A stretch of DNA of 64,000 nt from Actinoplanes campanulatus (GCF_014647795.1 NZ_BMPW01000001.1:124001-188000); one strand, 5' to 3'; numbered from the stretch's first letter, positions 17,142-29,840 are shown. The notes: generated by a model not told the origin, from the sequence alone. Made by a program: numbers and translations.

Positions 17142-17996
17142 ATGGACCTACAGGTGGTGGAGCAGTTGGGGCGGCTGGACGCGCTCGTGGGCGAGGGCGG
17201 TGTGGTGGTGCTCAGCGGCGCCGGCCTGTCCACCGACTCGGGGATCCCGGATTACCGGGGTCCGTCCGGTTCGGCCCGCCGCTCCACCCCGATGACGTAC
17301 CAGACGTTCACCGGCGATCCGGTGGCCCGGCGGCGCTACTGGGCGCGCAGCCATCTCGGCTGGCGGACGATCGGCGGCGCCCGCCCCAACGACGGCCACC
17401 GGGCGGTGGCCCGGCTCCAGGGGAGCGGCCTGGTCGACGGGGTGATCACGCAGAACGTGGACGGTCTGCACCAGGCGGCCGGCGCCCGGGACGTGATCGA
17501 GCTGCACGGCAACCTGGCCCGGATCGTCTGTCTGGACTGTGGTGCGCTCTCCGGCCGGGACGAGCTGGAGGAGCGGCTCACGGCGGCCAACCCGGGGTTC
17601 GCGGCGGTGGCGACCACGATCAACCCGGACGGGGACGTGGAGCTGGACGACGCCGAGGTGGCCGGGTTCGCGGTGGTGGACTGCCGGGCCTGCGGCGGGG
17701 TGTTGAAGCCGGATGTGGTCTATTTCGGCGAGACCGTCCCGGCGGACCGGGTGGCGGGCGCGTTCGGCCTTCTCCAGCAGGCCCGCACGCTGCTCATCCT
17801 GGGTTCGTCGCTGACCGTCATGTCGGGCCGCCGGTTCGTGCTGCGCGCGGTCCGGGACGGGATCCGGGTGGCGATCGTGAACCGGGGCGTCACCCGTGGG
17901 GAGCCCTATGCCGATCTGGTGATCGACGCCCCACTCGGGGTCATTCTCCCGAACCTGTCGATAAATGCGGATTCAACAGCGCGGTTACCGTCTTGA
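17142..17996 (+). CDS. Sir2-family NAD-dependent protein deacetylase (sirtuin)
   Basis: The 284-residue enzyme removes acyl groups from protein lysines, using NAD. Seen motifs are GAGLSTDSGIPDYRG (26-40), TQNVDGLH with the catalytic His in ELHGN, a zinc-binding four-Cys set (CLDC and CRAC), and PDVVYFGETVP with LGSSLTVMS. The spacing between the two Cys pairs is long, with an inserted GDVELDDAEV segment. The ATG at 17142 is chosen over 17133 because the GAGGGA site at 17125-17130 is too close to the latter. The gene appears monocistronic. Confidence 0.93.
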   Translation: MDLQVVEQLGRLDALVGEGGVVVLSGAGLSTDSGIPDYRGPSGSARRSTPMTYQTFTGDPVARRRYWARSHLGWRTIGGARPNDGHRAVARLQGSGLVDGVITQNVDGLHQAAGARDVIELHGNLARIVCLDCGALSGRDELEERLTAANPGFAAVATTINPDGDVELDDAEVAGFAVVDCRACGGVLKPDVVYFGETVPADRVAGAFGLLQQARTLLILGSSLTVMSGRRFVLRAVRDGIRVAIVNRGVTRGEPYADLVIDAPLGVILPNLSINADSTARLPS

Positions 17997-18053
17997 AATC
18001 GAAATAGGTCGCTCGGCACGTTGACGTGACCGCCCTCACTGGGGTTGACTGCC

Positions 18054-18077
18054 GGAACCGGTACCGAAACCGGTTCC
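18054..18077. promoter_or_regulatory. two tandem CG-centred operators before the lacI gene
   Basis: GGAACCGGTACC (18054-18065) and GAAACCGGTTCC (18066-18077) are adjacent 12-bp sites. Each is one mismatch from the perfect palindrome GGAACCGGTTCC with the central CG typical of LacI-family operators. They lie 43 bases before the GTG start of the regulator, which suggests autoregulation. Confidence 0.6.
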
Positions 18078-18119
18078 GAAACGCAAAGGCAACACCACAG
18101 GCAACATCGAGGAGCGAGC

Positions 18120-19115
18120 GTGGCCATCACCATCGCCGACGTGGCGGCCCGGGCCAAGGTCAGCAAGACCACCGTGTCCCGGGTTCTCAACGGCAAGGGT
18201 GAGCTGGACGAGACCACCGCCGCGCGGGTCCGGGCGGTCATCGACGAGCTCGGCTACGTGCCCAGCGCCCGGGCCGTCAACCTGGCCCGCGGCCGCACCC
18301 GGGTGGTCGCCATGCTGGTCCCCTCGCTCACCTGGCCCTGGATGGGCGAGGTGGTGCAGGGCGCGGTCGACGTCCTCGAAGCCGAGGAGTACGGCCTGCT
18401 GCTCTTCACCTGCAACCGCGGTGAGGACTCGATGCGCCAGTTCGCCGCGCAGGTGGCGGCCAAGTCCTTCGACGGGCTGCTGGTCATCGAGCCGGAGGGC
18501 ACCCTCGACTACATCGCCACGCTGCACTCCCGGGGTCTGCCGATGGTCCTGATCGACGATCGCGACCAGCAGGCGGGCCGGATCCCGAGCGTCGGCACGA
18601 CCAACCACACGGGCGCCGGCGCGGCCGCCCGCCACCTCCTCGCGATCGGGCGCCACCAGCCGCTCATGATCACCGGCCCGTCCCAGTTCGGCTGCACCCA
18701 GCAACGCCGGGACGGGTTCGCCGCGGTCTACGCCGAGGCGGGCCACCCGGTGAGCGAGGAGCGGATCATGCTCGGCGACTTCACCTTCGACGTCGGCGCC
18801 GCGGCGATCCACCGGGCGATCGCGGCCGGTATCGACTTCGACGCCGTCTTCTGCCACAACGACATCTCCGCGGCCGGCGCCATGCAGGCGCTGCTGGAGT
18901 CCGGCCGCCGGATCCCGGAGGACGTCGCGGTCGTCGGCTTCGACGACATCCCGATGGCGGCGCACACGCAGCCGCCGCTGACCACGGTCCATCAGCCCAT
19001 GCGGGAGATGGGCGAGGCGGCGGCCCGCGCGCTCCTCGCCCACTTCGAGGGCACTCCGCTGCCCAACCGGCCGACGATCATCCCGGCGACCTTCACGGTC
19101 CGCTCCTCCACCTGA
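18120..19115 (+). CDS. LacI-family transcriptional regulator of the beta-glucoside operon
   Basis: The 331-residue protein begins with the LacI helix-turn-helix ([21 protein letters not shown]) and hinge ([11 protein letters not shown]), followed by a periplasmic-binding-protein-like sensor domain (about 60-330; [59 protein letters not shown]). It starts at the GTG at 18120 with GGAG upstream; the ATG at 18045 falls across the operators. It lies 170 bases before a binding-protein gene and a GH1 beta-glucosidase operon in the same direction, so a cellobiose or beta-glucoside ligand (CebR-like role) is likely but inferred. Confidence 0.9.
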   Translation: MAITIADVAARAKVSKTTVSRVLNGKGELDETTAARVRAVIDELGYVPSARAVNLARGRTRVVAMLVPSLTWPWMGEVVQGAVDVLEAEEYGLLLFTCNRGEDSMRQFAAQVAAKSFDGLLVIEPEGTLDYIATLHSRGLPMVLIDDRDQQAGRIPSVGTTNHTGAGAAARHLLAIGRHQPLMITGPSQFGCTQQRRDGFAAVYAEAGHPVSEERIMLGDFTFDVGAAAIHRAIAAGIDFDAVFCHNDISAAGAMQALLESGRRIPEDVAVVGFDDIPMAAHTQPPLTTVHQPMREMGEAAARALLAHFEGTPLPNRPTIIPATFTVRSST

Positions 19116-19285
19116 TCTCCGACACGTAACCCGTACCCACATAGGTCCTCGCACCGCCCGGCCGCCCCACGGCCGGCGATCGGTGGCACCCGGGGCCGGC
19201 CGACGGCCGGTCACGCGATGCCGCACGCCCTCGGGCACCCCTCTCACCCCTTTCACCGCGCTGATTTCCGCAAGGAGCGTTTTCG

Positions 19286-20971
19286 ATGCAGAGAAGAAGG
19301 CTTTTCGCTCTCGCCCTGGCCGGTGTGCTCGCCGGTGGCGGACTGGCCGCCTGCGGCGACTCGCCGAACGACAACAAGAACGCCGCGAACGGCGGCAAGG
19401 TCGACTTCCTGTCGATCGGCATGCCCAACGGCACCGTCACCGAGAACAACAACCCGTTCATCGGGACCTCGGCCGGCGCCTCGCTCGGCTACCGCTGGAT
19501 GATCTACGAGCCCCTCGGTCAGTGGAACAACACCCGGCCGTCCGAGCCGCTGACCCCGTGGCTGGCCAGCGAGATCAAGTGGTCCGCCGACTACAAGACC
19601 GTCGACCTGGTGATCCGGGACGGCGCCACCTGGTCCGACGGCAAGCCGCTGACCGCCGAGGACGTGGTGTTCACGCACACCATGATCAAGAGCAACGAGG
19701 CGCTCAACATCTTCGCCATTCCGTACGACTCGATCACCGCGGACGGCAACAAGGTCAAGATGACCTTCAAGACCTCGCAGTTCACCACGCACCACAAGGT
19801 CATCGGGCAGACCCCGATCGTCCCCAAGCACATCTGGGAGAAGATCGCGGACCCGGCCACCGACACCATCAAGGAGCCGGTCGGCAGTGGCCCGTACGTC
19901 CTGAAGTCGTTCTCCCAGCAGGCCACGATCCTTGCCGCCCGGGAGAGCGGTTACTGGGGTACCAAACCGGCTGTCAAGGAGCTGCGCTACACCTCCTTCG
20001 CCGACAACAACGCGCAGGCCACGGCTCTGTCGAGCGGCGCCTCGGAGTGGAGCTTCGTCTTCATCCCGAACTACCAGCAGACCTTCGTCGCCAAGGACCC
20101 GGAGCACTTCAAGGTCTGGGCACCGGGCGTGCTGGGCATCCACGGCCTCTACATCAACACCACCAAGAAGCCGTTCGACGACCCGAAGCTGCGGCAGGCC
20201 ATGAACATGGTCATCAACCGCAACGACATCTTCGTGCAGGCCGAGGCCGGGTACTTCCACCCGGAGATCAAGAGCGTCACCGGCCTGCCGGAGGGCGCGG
20301 GTGACGCCTACATCGCCGACGAGTACAAGGGCAAGACGTTCTCGGTCGACGCGGCCGGCGCCAAGAAGCTGCTGGAGGAGTCGGGCTACAAGTTCGACGG
20401 CACCAAGCTGCTCGACAAGTCCGGCAAGCCGGTGACCATCAAGCTGACCGACCCGGGACCGTGGTCCGACTACCAGACCACGCTGGAGATCATCAAGAGC
20501 AACCTGGCCGAGATCGGCATCGAGGCCACCGTCGAGAAGCCGAACCAGAACATCTGGGACGCCAACGTGCAGAAGGGTGACTTCGACGCCACCCTGCGCT
20601 GGACCAACGGCGGCTCGACCCCGTTCGACATCTACCAGACGGTGATGGACGGCGACCTCTACAAGCCGCTCGGCACCGCCGCCCAGCAGGGCAACTTCGG
20701 CCGTTTCCAGAGCCCGGAGGCGACCGCCGCGCTCAAGGCGTACTCGAACGCCACCGATGAGGCGGCCCGCAAGACGGCGCTCGCGACGATCCAGAAGATC
20801 TTCGTGGAGCAGGCTCCGATGCTGCCGGTCGGCTCGGACAACGTCGGTGGCGCGTACAGCACCAAGAACTGGGTCGGCTGGCCGTCGGACGCCGACTCGT
20901 ACGCCCCGCTCCAGCCCACCCAGGCCGGCGCGCTGACCGTCGTGCTCAAGCTGCAGCCCGCCAACTCCTGA
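19286..20971 (+). CDS. ABC transporter substrate-binding lipoprotein (Opp/Dpp family, SBP_bac_5)
   Basis: The 561-residue protein has a lipoprotein signal peptide with lipobox LAAC and Cys at residue 23. The remainder has the cluster C binding-protein fold: [11 protein letters not shown] near the start, [30 protein letters not shown], and a C-terminal [17 protein letters not shown]. This family binds peptides, nickel or oligosaccharides. The GH1 enzyme and LacI regulator in the operon favour a beta-linked oligosaccharide, as in the cellobiose systems of Thermotoga. A strong AAGGAGCG site precedes the ATG. A GC-rich hairpin follows the stop, which may protect this mRNA segment so that the binding protein is made in excess. 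Confidence 0.9.
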   Translation: MQRRRLFALALAGVLAGGGLAACGDSPNDNKNAANGGKVDFLSIGMPNGTVTENNNPFIGTSAGASLGYRWMIYEPLGQWNNTRPSEPLTPWLASEIKWSADYKTVDLVIRDGATWSDGKPLTAEDVVFTHTMIKSNEALNIFAIPYDSITADGNKVKMTFKTSQFTTHHKVIGQTPIVPKHIWEKIADPATDTIKEPVGSGPYVLKSFSQQATILAARESGYWGTKPAVKELRYTSFADNNAQATALSSGASEWSFVFIPNYQQTFVAKDPEHFKVWAPGVLGIHGLYINTTKKPFDDPKLRQAMNMVINRNDIFVQAEAGYFHPEIKSVTGLPEGAGDAYIADEYKGKTFSVDAAGAKKLLEESGYKFDGTKLLDKSGKPVTIKLTDPGPWSDYQTTLEIIKSNLAEIGIEATVEKPNQNIWDANVQKGDFDATLRWTNGGSTPFDIYQTVMDGDLYKPLGTAAQQGNFGRFQSPEATAALKAYSNATDEAARKTALATIQKIFVEQAPMLPVGSDNVGGAYSTKNWVGWPSDADSYAPLQPTQAGALTVVLKLQPANS

Positions 20972-20982
20972 TCGCCCCTCTC

Positions 20983-21015
20983 GCGGGCGCCCCGGTCCGT
21001 TCCCGGGGCGCCCGC
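20983..21015 (+). terminator. intra-operon hairpin after the binding-protein gene
   Basis: GCGGGCGCCCCGG (20983-20995) and CCGGGGCGCCCGC (21003-21015) form a perfect 13-bp stem with a 7-base loop. It has no T-run and lies 25 bases before the next start, so it probably attenuates or stabilises the transcript and does not fully end it. Confidence 0.65.
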
Positions 21016-21040
21016 CCTCCCTGCAAGAAGGAACTCCGGC

Positions 21041-22089
21041 ATGACGTCGATCCCGGACGCGAAGGCGCCGGCCGACGAGGTGGTGCTCGAGGCGATCGGC
21101 CTGACCAAGCACTTCCCCGTCCGCCGGCGACTGCGTGATCTCTTCTCCAACCGGCATGACGCGGTTCACGCCGTCGATGACGTGAACCTCACCCTCCGGC
21201 GCGGTCAGGTGGTGGCCCTGGTCGGCGAGTCCGGCTCGGGCAAGTCCACGGTGGCCCGCCTGCTCGCCCAGCTCTATCCCCGTACCGGTGGTGACATCCG
21301 GCTGCACGGCGCGTCGACCAGGGTCAAGGCGGGTGCGGCGTTCCGCCGCTACTGCGCCCGGGTTCAGATGATCTTCCAGGACCCGTTCGCGTCGCTGAAC
21401 CCCGTGCACACCATCCGCTACCACCTGACCCGGTCGCTGAAGGTCCACGGCAACGCCGGGTCGACCGACGCCGAGCTGGAGCAGGCGCTGCACACCCTGC
21501 TCGAACGGGTCGCGCTCACCCCGCCGGAGCGGTACCTCGACAAGTTCCCGCACGAGCTGTCCGGTGGCCAGCGGCAGCGGGTCGCGATCGCCCGCGCGCT
21601 CGGCGCCGAACCGGAGGCCCTGCTCGCCGACGAGCCGGTGTCCATGCTGGACGTGTCGATCCGGCTCGGCATCCTGAACCTGCTGCGTGATCTCAAGGAG
21701 CGCCTCAACCTGGCGATCCTCTACATCACCCACGACATCGCGTCGGCCCGGTACTTCGCCGACCAGACGATGGTCATGTACGCGGGCCGGATGGTGGAGG
21801 GTGGCGACAGCGAGACGGTCACGCAGTCGCCGGCTCACCCGTACACCCGGCTCTTGATCGAAAGCGCCCCGGACCCGGACCGGCTCACCGGCGTCTCCGA
21901 CGCCGCCTCTCCGAAGGACAACGGCGAGCCGCCGAGCCTGATCCGCCCGCCCAGCGGATGCCGCTTCCACCCGCGCTGCCCCTCCGCGATGCCGCGCTGC
22001 TCGACCGACCTGCCGGTGCCGTTGCAGATCGGTGACTCGCCCGGCCACTGGGCCGCCTGCTGGCTGTACGACACCGAAGAGGTGGCGAA

Positions 22090-22093
<4 letters not shown>
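21041..22093 (+). CDS. ABC transporter ATP-binding protein (OppF/DppF-like)
   Basis: This 350-residue ATPase has Walker A (GESGSGKS, 62-69), a Q-loop in [13 protein letters not shown], the signature LSGGQRQR, Walker B ending in LLADEP and a switch His in THD. The C-terminal oligopeptide-type extension (GCRFHPRCP) contains the conserved cysteines of the Opp/Dpp group. It powers import together with the second ATPase at 24123. The order binding protein, ATPase, permease, permease, ATPase splits the two ATPases, which is unusual for Opp-type operons. Its TGA overlaps the GTG of the next gene. Confidence 0.93.
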
Positions 22094-23070
<977 letters not shown>

Positions 23071-23074
23071 GGCG

Positions 23075-24052
23075 ATGACCGCTTCCGCTGTGACGATGGA
23101 GCAGGTGGCGCCGGTCGCGGTGCCCGCGAAACGGCAACGGTTCCGGTTCGTGGCCAACAAGAAGGCGGCCGTCGGGCTGTTCATCCTGGCGATCTACGGG
23201 ATCCTCGCGGTCATCGGGCCGTGGATCACCCCGTACGACCCGGGCGCCCGTGGCGACGATCTGGTCCAGCCGCCGTCCGCCGAACACTGGATGGGCACCA
23301 CCCACCTGGGCCAGGACGTGTTCAGCCAGTTGCTGGAAGGCACCCGCAGCGTCATGTTCGTCGGCTTCTTCGCCGGCATCGTGGCGACCGTGCTGTCGGT
23401 GATCATCGGCGTGACCGCCGGTTACGTCGGCGGCAAGACCGACGAGGTGCTCTCCGCGCTCTCCAACGTGTTCCTGGTGATCCCGGCGCTGCCGCTGATC
23501 ATCATCATCACGTCCACCCTGAACAACGCCGAGGACTGGCTGATCGCCATGGTCATCGGCCTCACCTCGTGGTCCTGGAACGCCCGGGTGCTGCGGGCGC
23601 AGACGCTGTCGCTGCGACGGCGCGACTTCGTCGAGGCGGCCCGCGCGACCGGCGAGCGGACCTGGCGGGTGATCACCTTCGAGCTGCTGCCGAACCTGAC
23701 CGCGGTGATCGCCTCCGGTTTCGTCGGCACGGTCATCTTCGCCGTCCTCTCCGAGATCACCCTGGCGTTCATCGGCGTCACCTCGGCCACCACGTGGAAC
23801 TGGGGCACCATCCTGTTCTGGGCGCAGGGCCAGCAGGCGCTCGCGCAGAACGCCTGGTGGTGGTTCGTGCCGGCCGGTCTCGCCATCGCGATCCTGGGCA
23901 CCTCCCTCGCGCTGGTCAACTTCGGCATCGACGAGTTCGTCAGCCCCCGGCTCCGCAGCGCCGGAAAAACCAAGATCAAGACCAACACCGGGCGTACGGT
24001 ACGGATGCGCATCGGCTTCACCCCGGTCATCCGTAAGGAGCCCCTCCCGTGA
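23075..24052 (+). CDS. ABC transporter permease (DppC/OppC-like)
   Basis: The 325-residue protein has a cytoplasmic N terminus and a first helix followed by PWITPYDPGARGDDL and HWMGTTHLGQDVFSQLLEGTR, the classic OppC/DppC block. Further helices and an EAA loop (ARATGERTWRVITFELLPNL) complete the permease fold. It pairs with the permease at 22090 to form the channel. The start codon is the ATG at 23075 with GGAGG just upstream. Confidence 0.93.
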   Translation: MTASAVTMEQVAPVAVPAKRQRFRFVANKKAAVGLFILAIYGILAVIGPWITPYDPGARGDDLVQPPSAEHWMGTTHLGQDVFSQLLEGTRSVMFVGFFAGIVATVLSVIIGVTAGYVGGKTDEVLSALSNVFLVIPALPLIIIITSTLNNAEDWLIAMVIGLTSWSWNARVLRAQTLSLRRRDFVEAARATGERTWRVITFELLPNLTAVIASGFVGTVIFAVLSEITLAFIGVTSATTWNWGTILFWAQGQQALAQNAWWWFVPAGLAIAILGTSLALVNFGIDEFVSPRLRSAGKTKIKTNTGRTVRMRIGFTPVIRKEPLP

Positions 24053-24090
24053 GCGACCGAAGGGAGCTCACCATCGAGCTCAGTTTCATC

Positions 24091-24122
24091 CATGCCAGTC
24101 CGGAGCGAAGCGGAGGAATGGC

Positions 24123-24125
<3 letters not shown>
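24091..24125 (+). promoter_or_regulatory. hairpin enclosing the ribosome binding site of the second ATPase
   Basis: CATGCCA (24091-24097) and TGGCATG (24119-24125) are perfect inverted arms. The GGAGG site (24112-24116) lies in the loop and the ATG start (24123) lies within the 3' arm. The other genes of the operon overlap or nearly touch, so this 70-base spacer with a start-codon hairpin stands out. Confidence 0.4.
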
Positions 24126-26412
<2,287 letters not shown>

Positions 26413-26416
<4 letters not shown>

Positions 26417-27237
26417 CCGACTATCTCTCGATCAACCGGGCCAATTGGGACGACCGTGCGGCCGCCCATGCGAGTTCACCCGATTACCGCGTCGCCAGGT
26501 TCGCCGAGGATCCGGCGCACCTGAGCGACGTGGTGCGGTTCGACAGACAACGCCTCGGCGACGTGGCCGGGCTGCGGGGCGTGCATCTCCAGTGCCACAT
26601 CGGCACCGACACCGTCTCGCTGTCCCGGCTCGGCGCCGACATGACCGGCCTCGACTTCTCCGGCGCCTCGCTGTCCGAGGCGCGCGCCGTCGCCCTCTCC
26701 GCAGGCGCGAAGATCAACTTCATTCAGAGCGAGGTGTACGCCGCACGCGATGCCCTGGACGGGGAGTTCGACCTGGTCTACACCGGAATCGGGGCGCTGT
26801 GCTGGCTGCCCTCCGTCGAACGTTGGGCACAGACCGTGGCGTCGCTGCTGGCGCCGGGCGGCCGGCTGTTCATCCGCGAAGGGCACCCGGTGCTGTGGGC
26901 GCTCGACTACGACCGGACCGACCAGGTGATCGCCCTGTCCGAGCCGTACTTCGAGCAGGAGCAGCCGCAGATCTACGACGAGCCGGGGACCTACGTGGCC
27001 ACCGACCACGAATTCACCCACAGCGTCACCCACGAGTGGAACCACGGCATCGGCGAGATCGTCACCGCGGTCCTCGATGCCGGGCTCGTCCTCACCGGGC
27101 TCGAGGAACACCAGAGCGTGCCGTGGGAAGCGCTGCCGGGGCGGATGCGCCAGCTCGACGACGGTGAGTGGCAGCTCACCGAAAAGCCTTTCCGATTGCC
27201 GCACACGTACACGTTGCAGGCCCGCAAGCCCGTTTAA
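26413..27237 (+). CDS. class I SAM-dependent methyltransferase
   Basis: The 274-residue product has a degenerate SAM-binding motif I (VHLQCHIGTDTVSLSRLGA), an acidic end of strand 2 (MTGLDFSG) and a motif around FDLVYTGIGALCWLP. A lid with EGHPVLWALDYDR follows. Proteins of this type (WDDRAAAHASS N terminus) are common small-molecule methyltransferases of unknown substrate. The ATG overlaps the GH1 stop (ATGA), so it is co-transcribed with the sugar operon, although a link to sugar use is not obvious. It could simply benefit from read-through. Confidence 0.8.
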
Positions 27238-27246
27238 TGATCGCCT

Positions 27247-27279
27247 CCAACGGGGTATCCGCTGCTCATCCCCGTTTGG
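27247..27279 (+). terminator. hairpin at the end of the sugar operon
   Basis: CCAACGGGG (27247-27255) and CCCCGTTTGG (27270-27279) pair, with one bulged base and a 14-base loop. It begins 10 bases after the methyltransferase stop. The right arm also contains the start of the GGAGG site of the next gene, so it may both end the operon and tune the small gene. Confidence 0.45.
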
Positions 27280-27287
27280 AGGCTCTC

Positions 27288-27488
27288 ATGCGCATCGGTG
27301 CTGTTCTCATCGTCATCTGGCTCGTGCTCGGCGTGATCGCCGCCTACGAGCGCGGCTACTTCTCCGACAGCGAAGACGCCAGCTGCGCGGAGGCCGGCAC
27401 GGTCATCGTCACCACGCTCGCCGGCCCGCTGAACTGGATGGGCGTCAACCCGAAAGTGAACTGCGACGTCCCCGAACCGAGCAAGTAG
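27288..27488 (+). CDS. small membrane protein
   Basis: The 66-residue product has one N-terminal membrane helix (GAVLIVIWLVLGVIAAYERGYF), then a short extracytoplasmic part with two cysteines (CAEAG and NCDVPEP) that could form a disulfide. The function is unknown; similar proteins are widespread in actinobacteria. GGAGG at 27277-27281 precedes the ATG by 6 bases. Confidence 0.65.
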   Translation: MRIGAVLIVIWLVLGVIAAYERGYFSDSEDASCAEAGTVIVTTLAGPLNWMGVNPKVNCDVPEPSK

Positions 27489-27497
27489 CCGCCCTCC

Positions 27498-27995
27498 TCA
27501 CCTCAGGAAACCCCGCTCGTCGACGTGCCGGGTGGGCTCGCCGAAGAACAGCTCCGGATCGGCCGGGCCCACCGCCAGATTGAGGGTGTCCTGCCGGTAC
27601 TCCCACCGACCACCCTCGATCACCGGCCACGACATCCGGTAGTTCACCTGCCAGCGCAGCCACTGCCCCGGGCCCAGCCACACGCCCGGCGGCCGGCGAT
27701 CCCGGCCCGGGGCGCCGTGCCGGGCGAGCAGCAACTCGACCCGCACGCCCTTGTCCGCCCGCACCAGGCGCAGACCCGACCGGCCCGCGCCCGGCTCCCG
27801 CTCCGGCGCCACCACGTCGATCGACTCGACCGGCACGAAGTCATTACGCTCCGTTATGGACACCTCGTGCACGACACCGGACCGGCGACCCGGCAGACGG
27901 AATCCCACGGGCACCGCGTTACGCCGCGCCGCACCCGGGCCACCCCGCGATCGTTTGGTCCACTCGGTGCTCACCCACTGCGCCACGACGTCCAC
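27498..27995 (-). CDS. hypothetical protein
   Basis: I do not recognise this family. The 165-residue product is rich in Arg and Trp in its second half (GQWLRWQVNYRMSW, EGGRWEYRQDTLNL), has no signal peptide or membrane helix, and appears to be a small beta-rich cytoplasmic domain. The GTG at 27995 is taken as start because GGGGGAA lies directly upstream; the frame runs on to 28070 without a better site. It ends 9 bases from the stop of the small membrane protein gene. Confidence 0.55.
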   Translation of the reverse strand: MDVVAQWVSTEWTKRSRGGPGAARRNAVPVGFRLPGRRSGVVHEVSITERNDFVPVESIDVVAPEREPGAGRSGLRLVRADKGVRVELLLARHGAPGRDRRPPGVWLGPGQWLRWQVNYRMSWPVIEGGRWEYRQDTLNLAVGPADPELFFGEPTRHVDERGFLR

Positions 27996-28128
27996 CGTTC
28001 CCCCTTCCCGCCACGATGTCCGCACCGCTCCGGCATCGATATCTTCGCTGCTCCGGCAACGTGAGAGCACGCATTATTCACCTGCTGGACAATCGCCCGT
28101 CGACGGCACGCCGAAGAGAATCCATCAC

Positions 28129-28159
28129 TTGATCTGGAGCGCGCTCCAGGTTCTACGGT
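28129..28159 (+). promoter_or_regulatory. MerR-type promoter with perfect 16-bp operator
   Basis: A -35-like TTGATC (28129-28134) and -10-like TACGGT (28154-28159) are 19 bases apart, 2 longer than optimal, and the spacer holds the perfect palindrome CTGGAGCGCGCTCCAG (28134-28149). An overlong spacer filled by a palindrome is the hallmark of MerR-family activated promoters. It lies 37 bases before the aldo/keto reductase start. Confidence 0.7.
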
Positions 28160-28195
28160 CGATACCGGCAAGCCCGCCACGAGGGGAGAACAGTG

Positions 28196-29146
28196 ATGGA
28201 ACTGCGTGACTTCGGCCGCCTGGGACAGATCAGCGCGCTGACTCTGGGTGGTGGCGGCATCGCCGGTGTGTGGGGCGGAACCGACCGCGGCGAGGCCGTC
28301 GCAACCGTCCACGCGGCACTCGACGCCGGCATCACCATGCTCGACCTGGCCCCCAGCTACGGCGCCGACTTCGAATCCGAGCGCGCGGTCGCCGAAGCCC
28401 TCCGCCTACGGCCCGCCCCCGACGTCATGATCACCAGCAAGGTGCAGCTGCCCGACGGCGCCTCCGCCGCTCGCATCCGCGGCAGCCTCCAGGCCAGCCT
28501 CACCCGGCTGAACCGCGACCACCTGGACGTGCTCCTGCTGCACACCCAGTTCCGCCGTACCGGAACCACCCTGCACGAGACGATCTCCCCCGAGGAGTAC
28601 CGCGACGAGATCGTCCCCACCTTCGAGGCGCTCCGCGACGAGGGCCTGATCCGAGGCTGGGGCATCACCGCGGTGGGCGACCCCGCCCCCATCATCGAGG
28701 CGTTCCACCACACGCCGCGCCCCGACACCGCCCAGATCGTCGTGAACCCCCTGAACCAGAACGGCGACCTGTGGATCCACGGCGACACGGTCCGCCCCGA
28801 CAACGCCGCCCTGATCTCGGCCGCCACCGCGGCCGGCGTGGCGGTGACCGCCATTCGCGTCGTCGCGGCCGGCTCCCTGACCAGCTCCCTGGACCGCGAG
28901 GTCCCGCCCACCCATCCGGCCGCCGTCGACTTCGCCCGGGCCGAGCCCTACCGCAAGCTGGCCGCCGAACTCGGCGAGACCCCGGCCGCCCTGGCCCACC
29001 GCTACGCCCTCACGGTCCCCGGAGTCTCCACCGTGGTCCTGGGCGTCAAGAACCGCACCGAACTGACCGAATGCCTCACCGCCGAAGCCCGGGGCCCCCT
29101 TTCCCCCGAAGCCCTAACAGCCCTAACCCCCCTCACCACCCCTTGA
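28196..29146 (+). CDS. aldo/keto reductase
   Basis: The 316-residue NADPH-dependent oxidoreductase has the AKR tetrad: Asp50, Tyr55 (LDLAPSYG), Lys82 (ITSKVQL) and His116 (LLHTQ). The TIM-barrel strands and the C-terminal NADPH-binding stretch (ALTVPGVSTVVLGVKNRTEL) are complete. The physiological substrate is unknown; many bacterial members detoxify aldehydes. The ATG at 28196 follows GAGGGGAG by 8 bases. A MerR-type promoter precedes it, but no MerR gene is seen nearby. The stop codon lies inside the first unit of an 18-bp tandem repeat. Confidence 0.92.
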   Translation: MELRDFGRLGQISALTLGGGGIAGVWGGTDRGEAVATVHAALDAGITMLDLAPSYGADFESERAVAEALRLRPAPDVMITSKVQLPDGASAARIRGSLQASLTRLNRDHLDVLLLHTQFRRTGTTLHETISPEEYRDEIVPTFEALRDEGLIRGWGITAVGDPAPIIEAFHHTPRPDTAQIVVNPLNQNGDLWIHGDTVRPDNAALISAATAAGVAVTAIRVVAAGSLTSSLDREVPPTHPAAVDFARAEPYRKLAAELGETPAALAHRYALTVPGVSTVVLGVKNRTELTECLTAEARGPLSPEALTALTPLTTP

Positions 29147-29222
29147 CCCCTCACCACCCCCTGACCCCTCACCACCCCCTGACCCCTCACCACCCCCTGA
29201 CCCCTCACCACCCCCGACCCTT
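29133..29222 (+). repeat. 18-bp tandem repeat, five units, at the 3' end of the aldo/keto reductase
   Basis: TCACCACCCC recurs at 29133, 29151, 29169, 29187 and 29205, giving the unit TCACCACCCCCTGACCCC with a constant period of 18. The first unit contributes the TGA stop (29144-29146). On the minus strand the array reads as runs of four to five G separated by short spacers, a good G-quadruplex pattern. Confidence 0.85.
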
Positions 29223-29310
29223 CACCACCTCTGCCCTCTCGCCATCTCCGACCCCTCACCACCGCTCGACCCCACCCCTCCATTCCCACACTCACCACCA
29301 CACCGCCCCA

Positions 29311-29366
29311 AACGCGACCTTGGACGTTCCCCCACCACCGCAGGTGGCCAACCCCCCAAGATCACG
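29311..29366. repeat. REP-like palindrome, copy 1
   Basis: CGCGACCTTGG (29313-29323) opposes CCAAGATCACG (29356-29366), with nested CCCACC/GGTGG at the centre. It is the most diverged of four related palindromes and is paired with copy 2 about 95 bp away. Confidence 0.65.
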
Positions 29367-29405
29367 GCAGACAAGCCAGCGACCCCCACAAAGCCCCACC
29401 ACCCA

Positions 29406-29463
29406 GGCGCGACCTTGGACGTTCTCCCACCGCCGGTGGCGGTAAACCGTCCAAGATCGCGCC
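29406..29463. repeat. REP-like palindrome, copy 2
   Basis: GGCGCGACCTTGGACG at the left end pairs with CGTCCAAGATCGCGCC at the right end (one G-T mismatch), and CCACCGCC/GGTGGCGG lies at the centre. Confidence 0.75.
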
Positions 29464-29774
29464 CGGGCGGACGGGAGGCACTTCCACCCGAACCCCTCAC
29501 CCGTACCCCTCCCTCGCCCGCGCCCGCCCGCCTCGCGCACCCTCGCCGTCCACGCCCGTGCGCCCTCACCCACCCCCGCGCACCCCCGCCCGCCCGCGCC
29601 GCCCACGCCCGTGCACCCTCACCCACACCGCGCACCCCGCCCGTGCGCCCTCACCCACACCGCACACCCCCGCCCGCCCGCGCCGCCCACGCCCGTGCAC
29701 CCTCGCGCACCCCCGCGCACCCTCGCCCGCCCTCGCGCGCCCTCGCCCGCCCTCGCTCCACGAACACCAACGCC

Positions 29775-29840
29775 GCCAAGCGCGATCTTGGACGCTTTCC
29801 CACCCACTCAGGTGGTCGATTTCCCAAGATCGCGCTTGGC
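29775..29840. repeat. REP-like palindrome, copy 3, perfect arms
   Basis: GCCAAGCGCGATCTTGG (29775-29791) and its exact reverse complement (29824-29840) form a perfect 17-bp stem. The inner CCCACC/GGTGG pair of the family is present. Confidence 0.85.

Noticed and set aside
29133-29222. Regular repeats that could suggest a CRISPR array
   Set aside because: The 18-bp units are directly joined without unique spacers, and no cas gene is present in the window.
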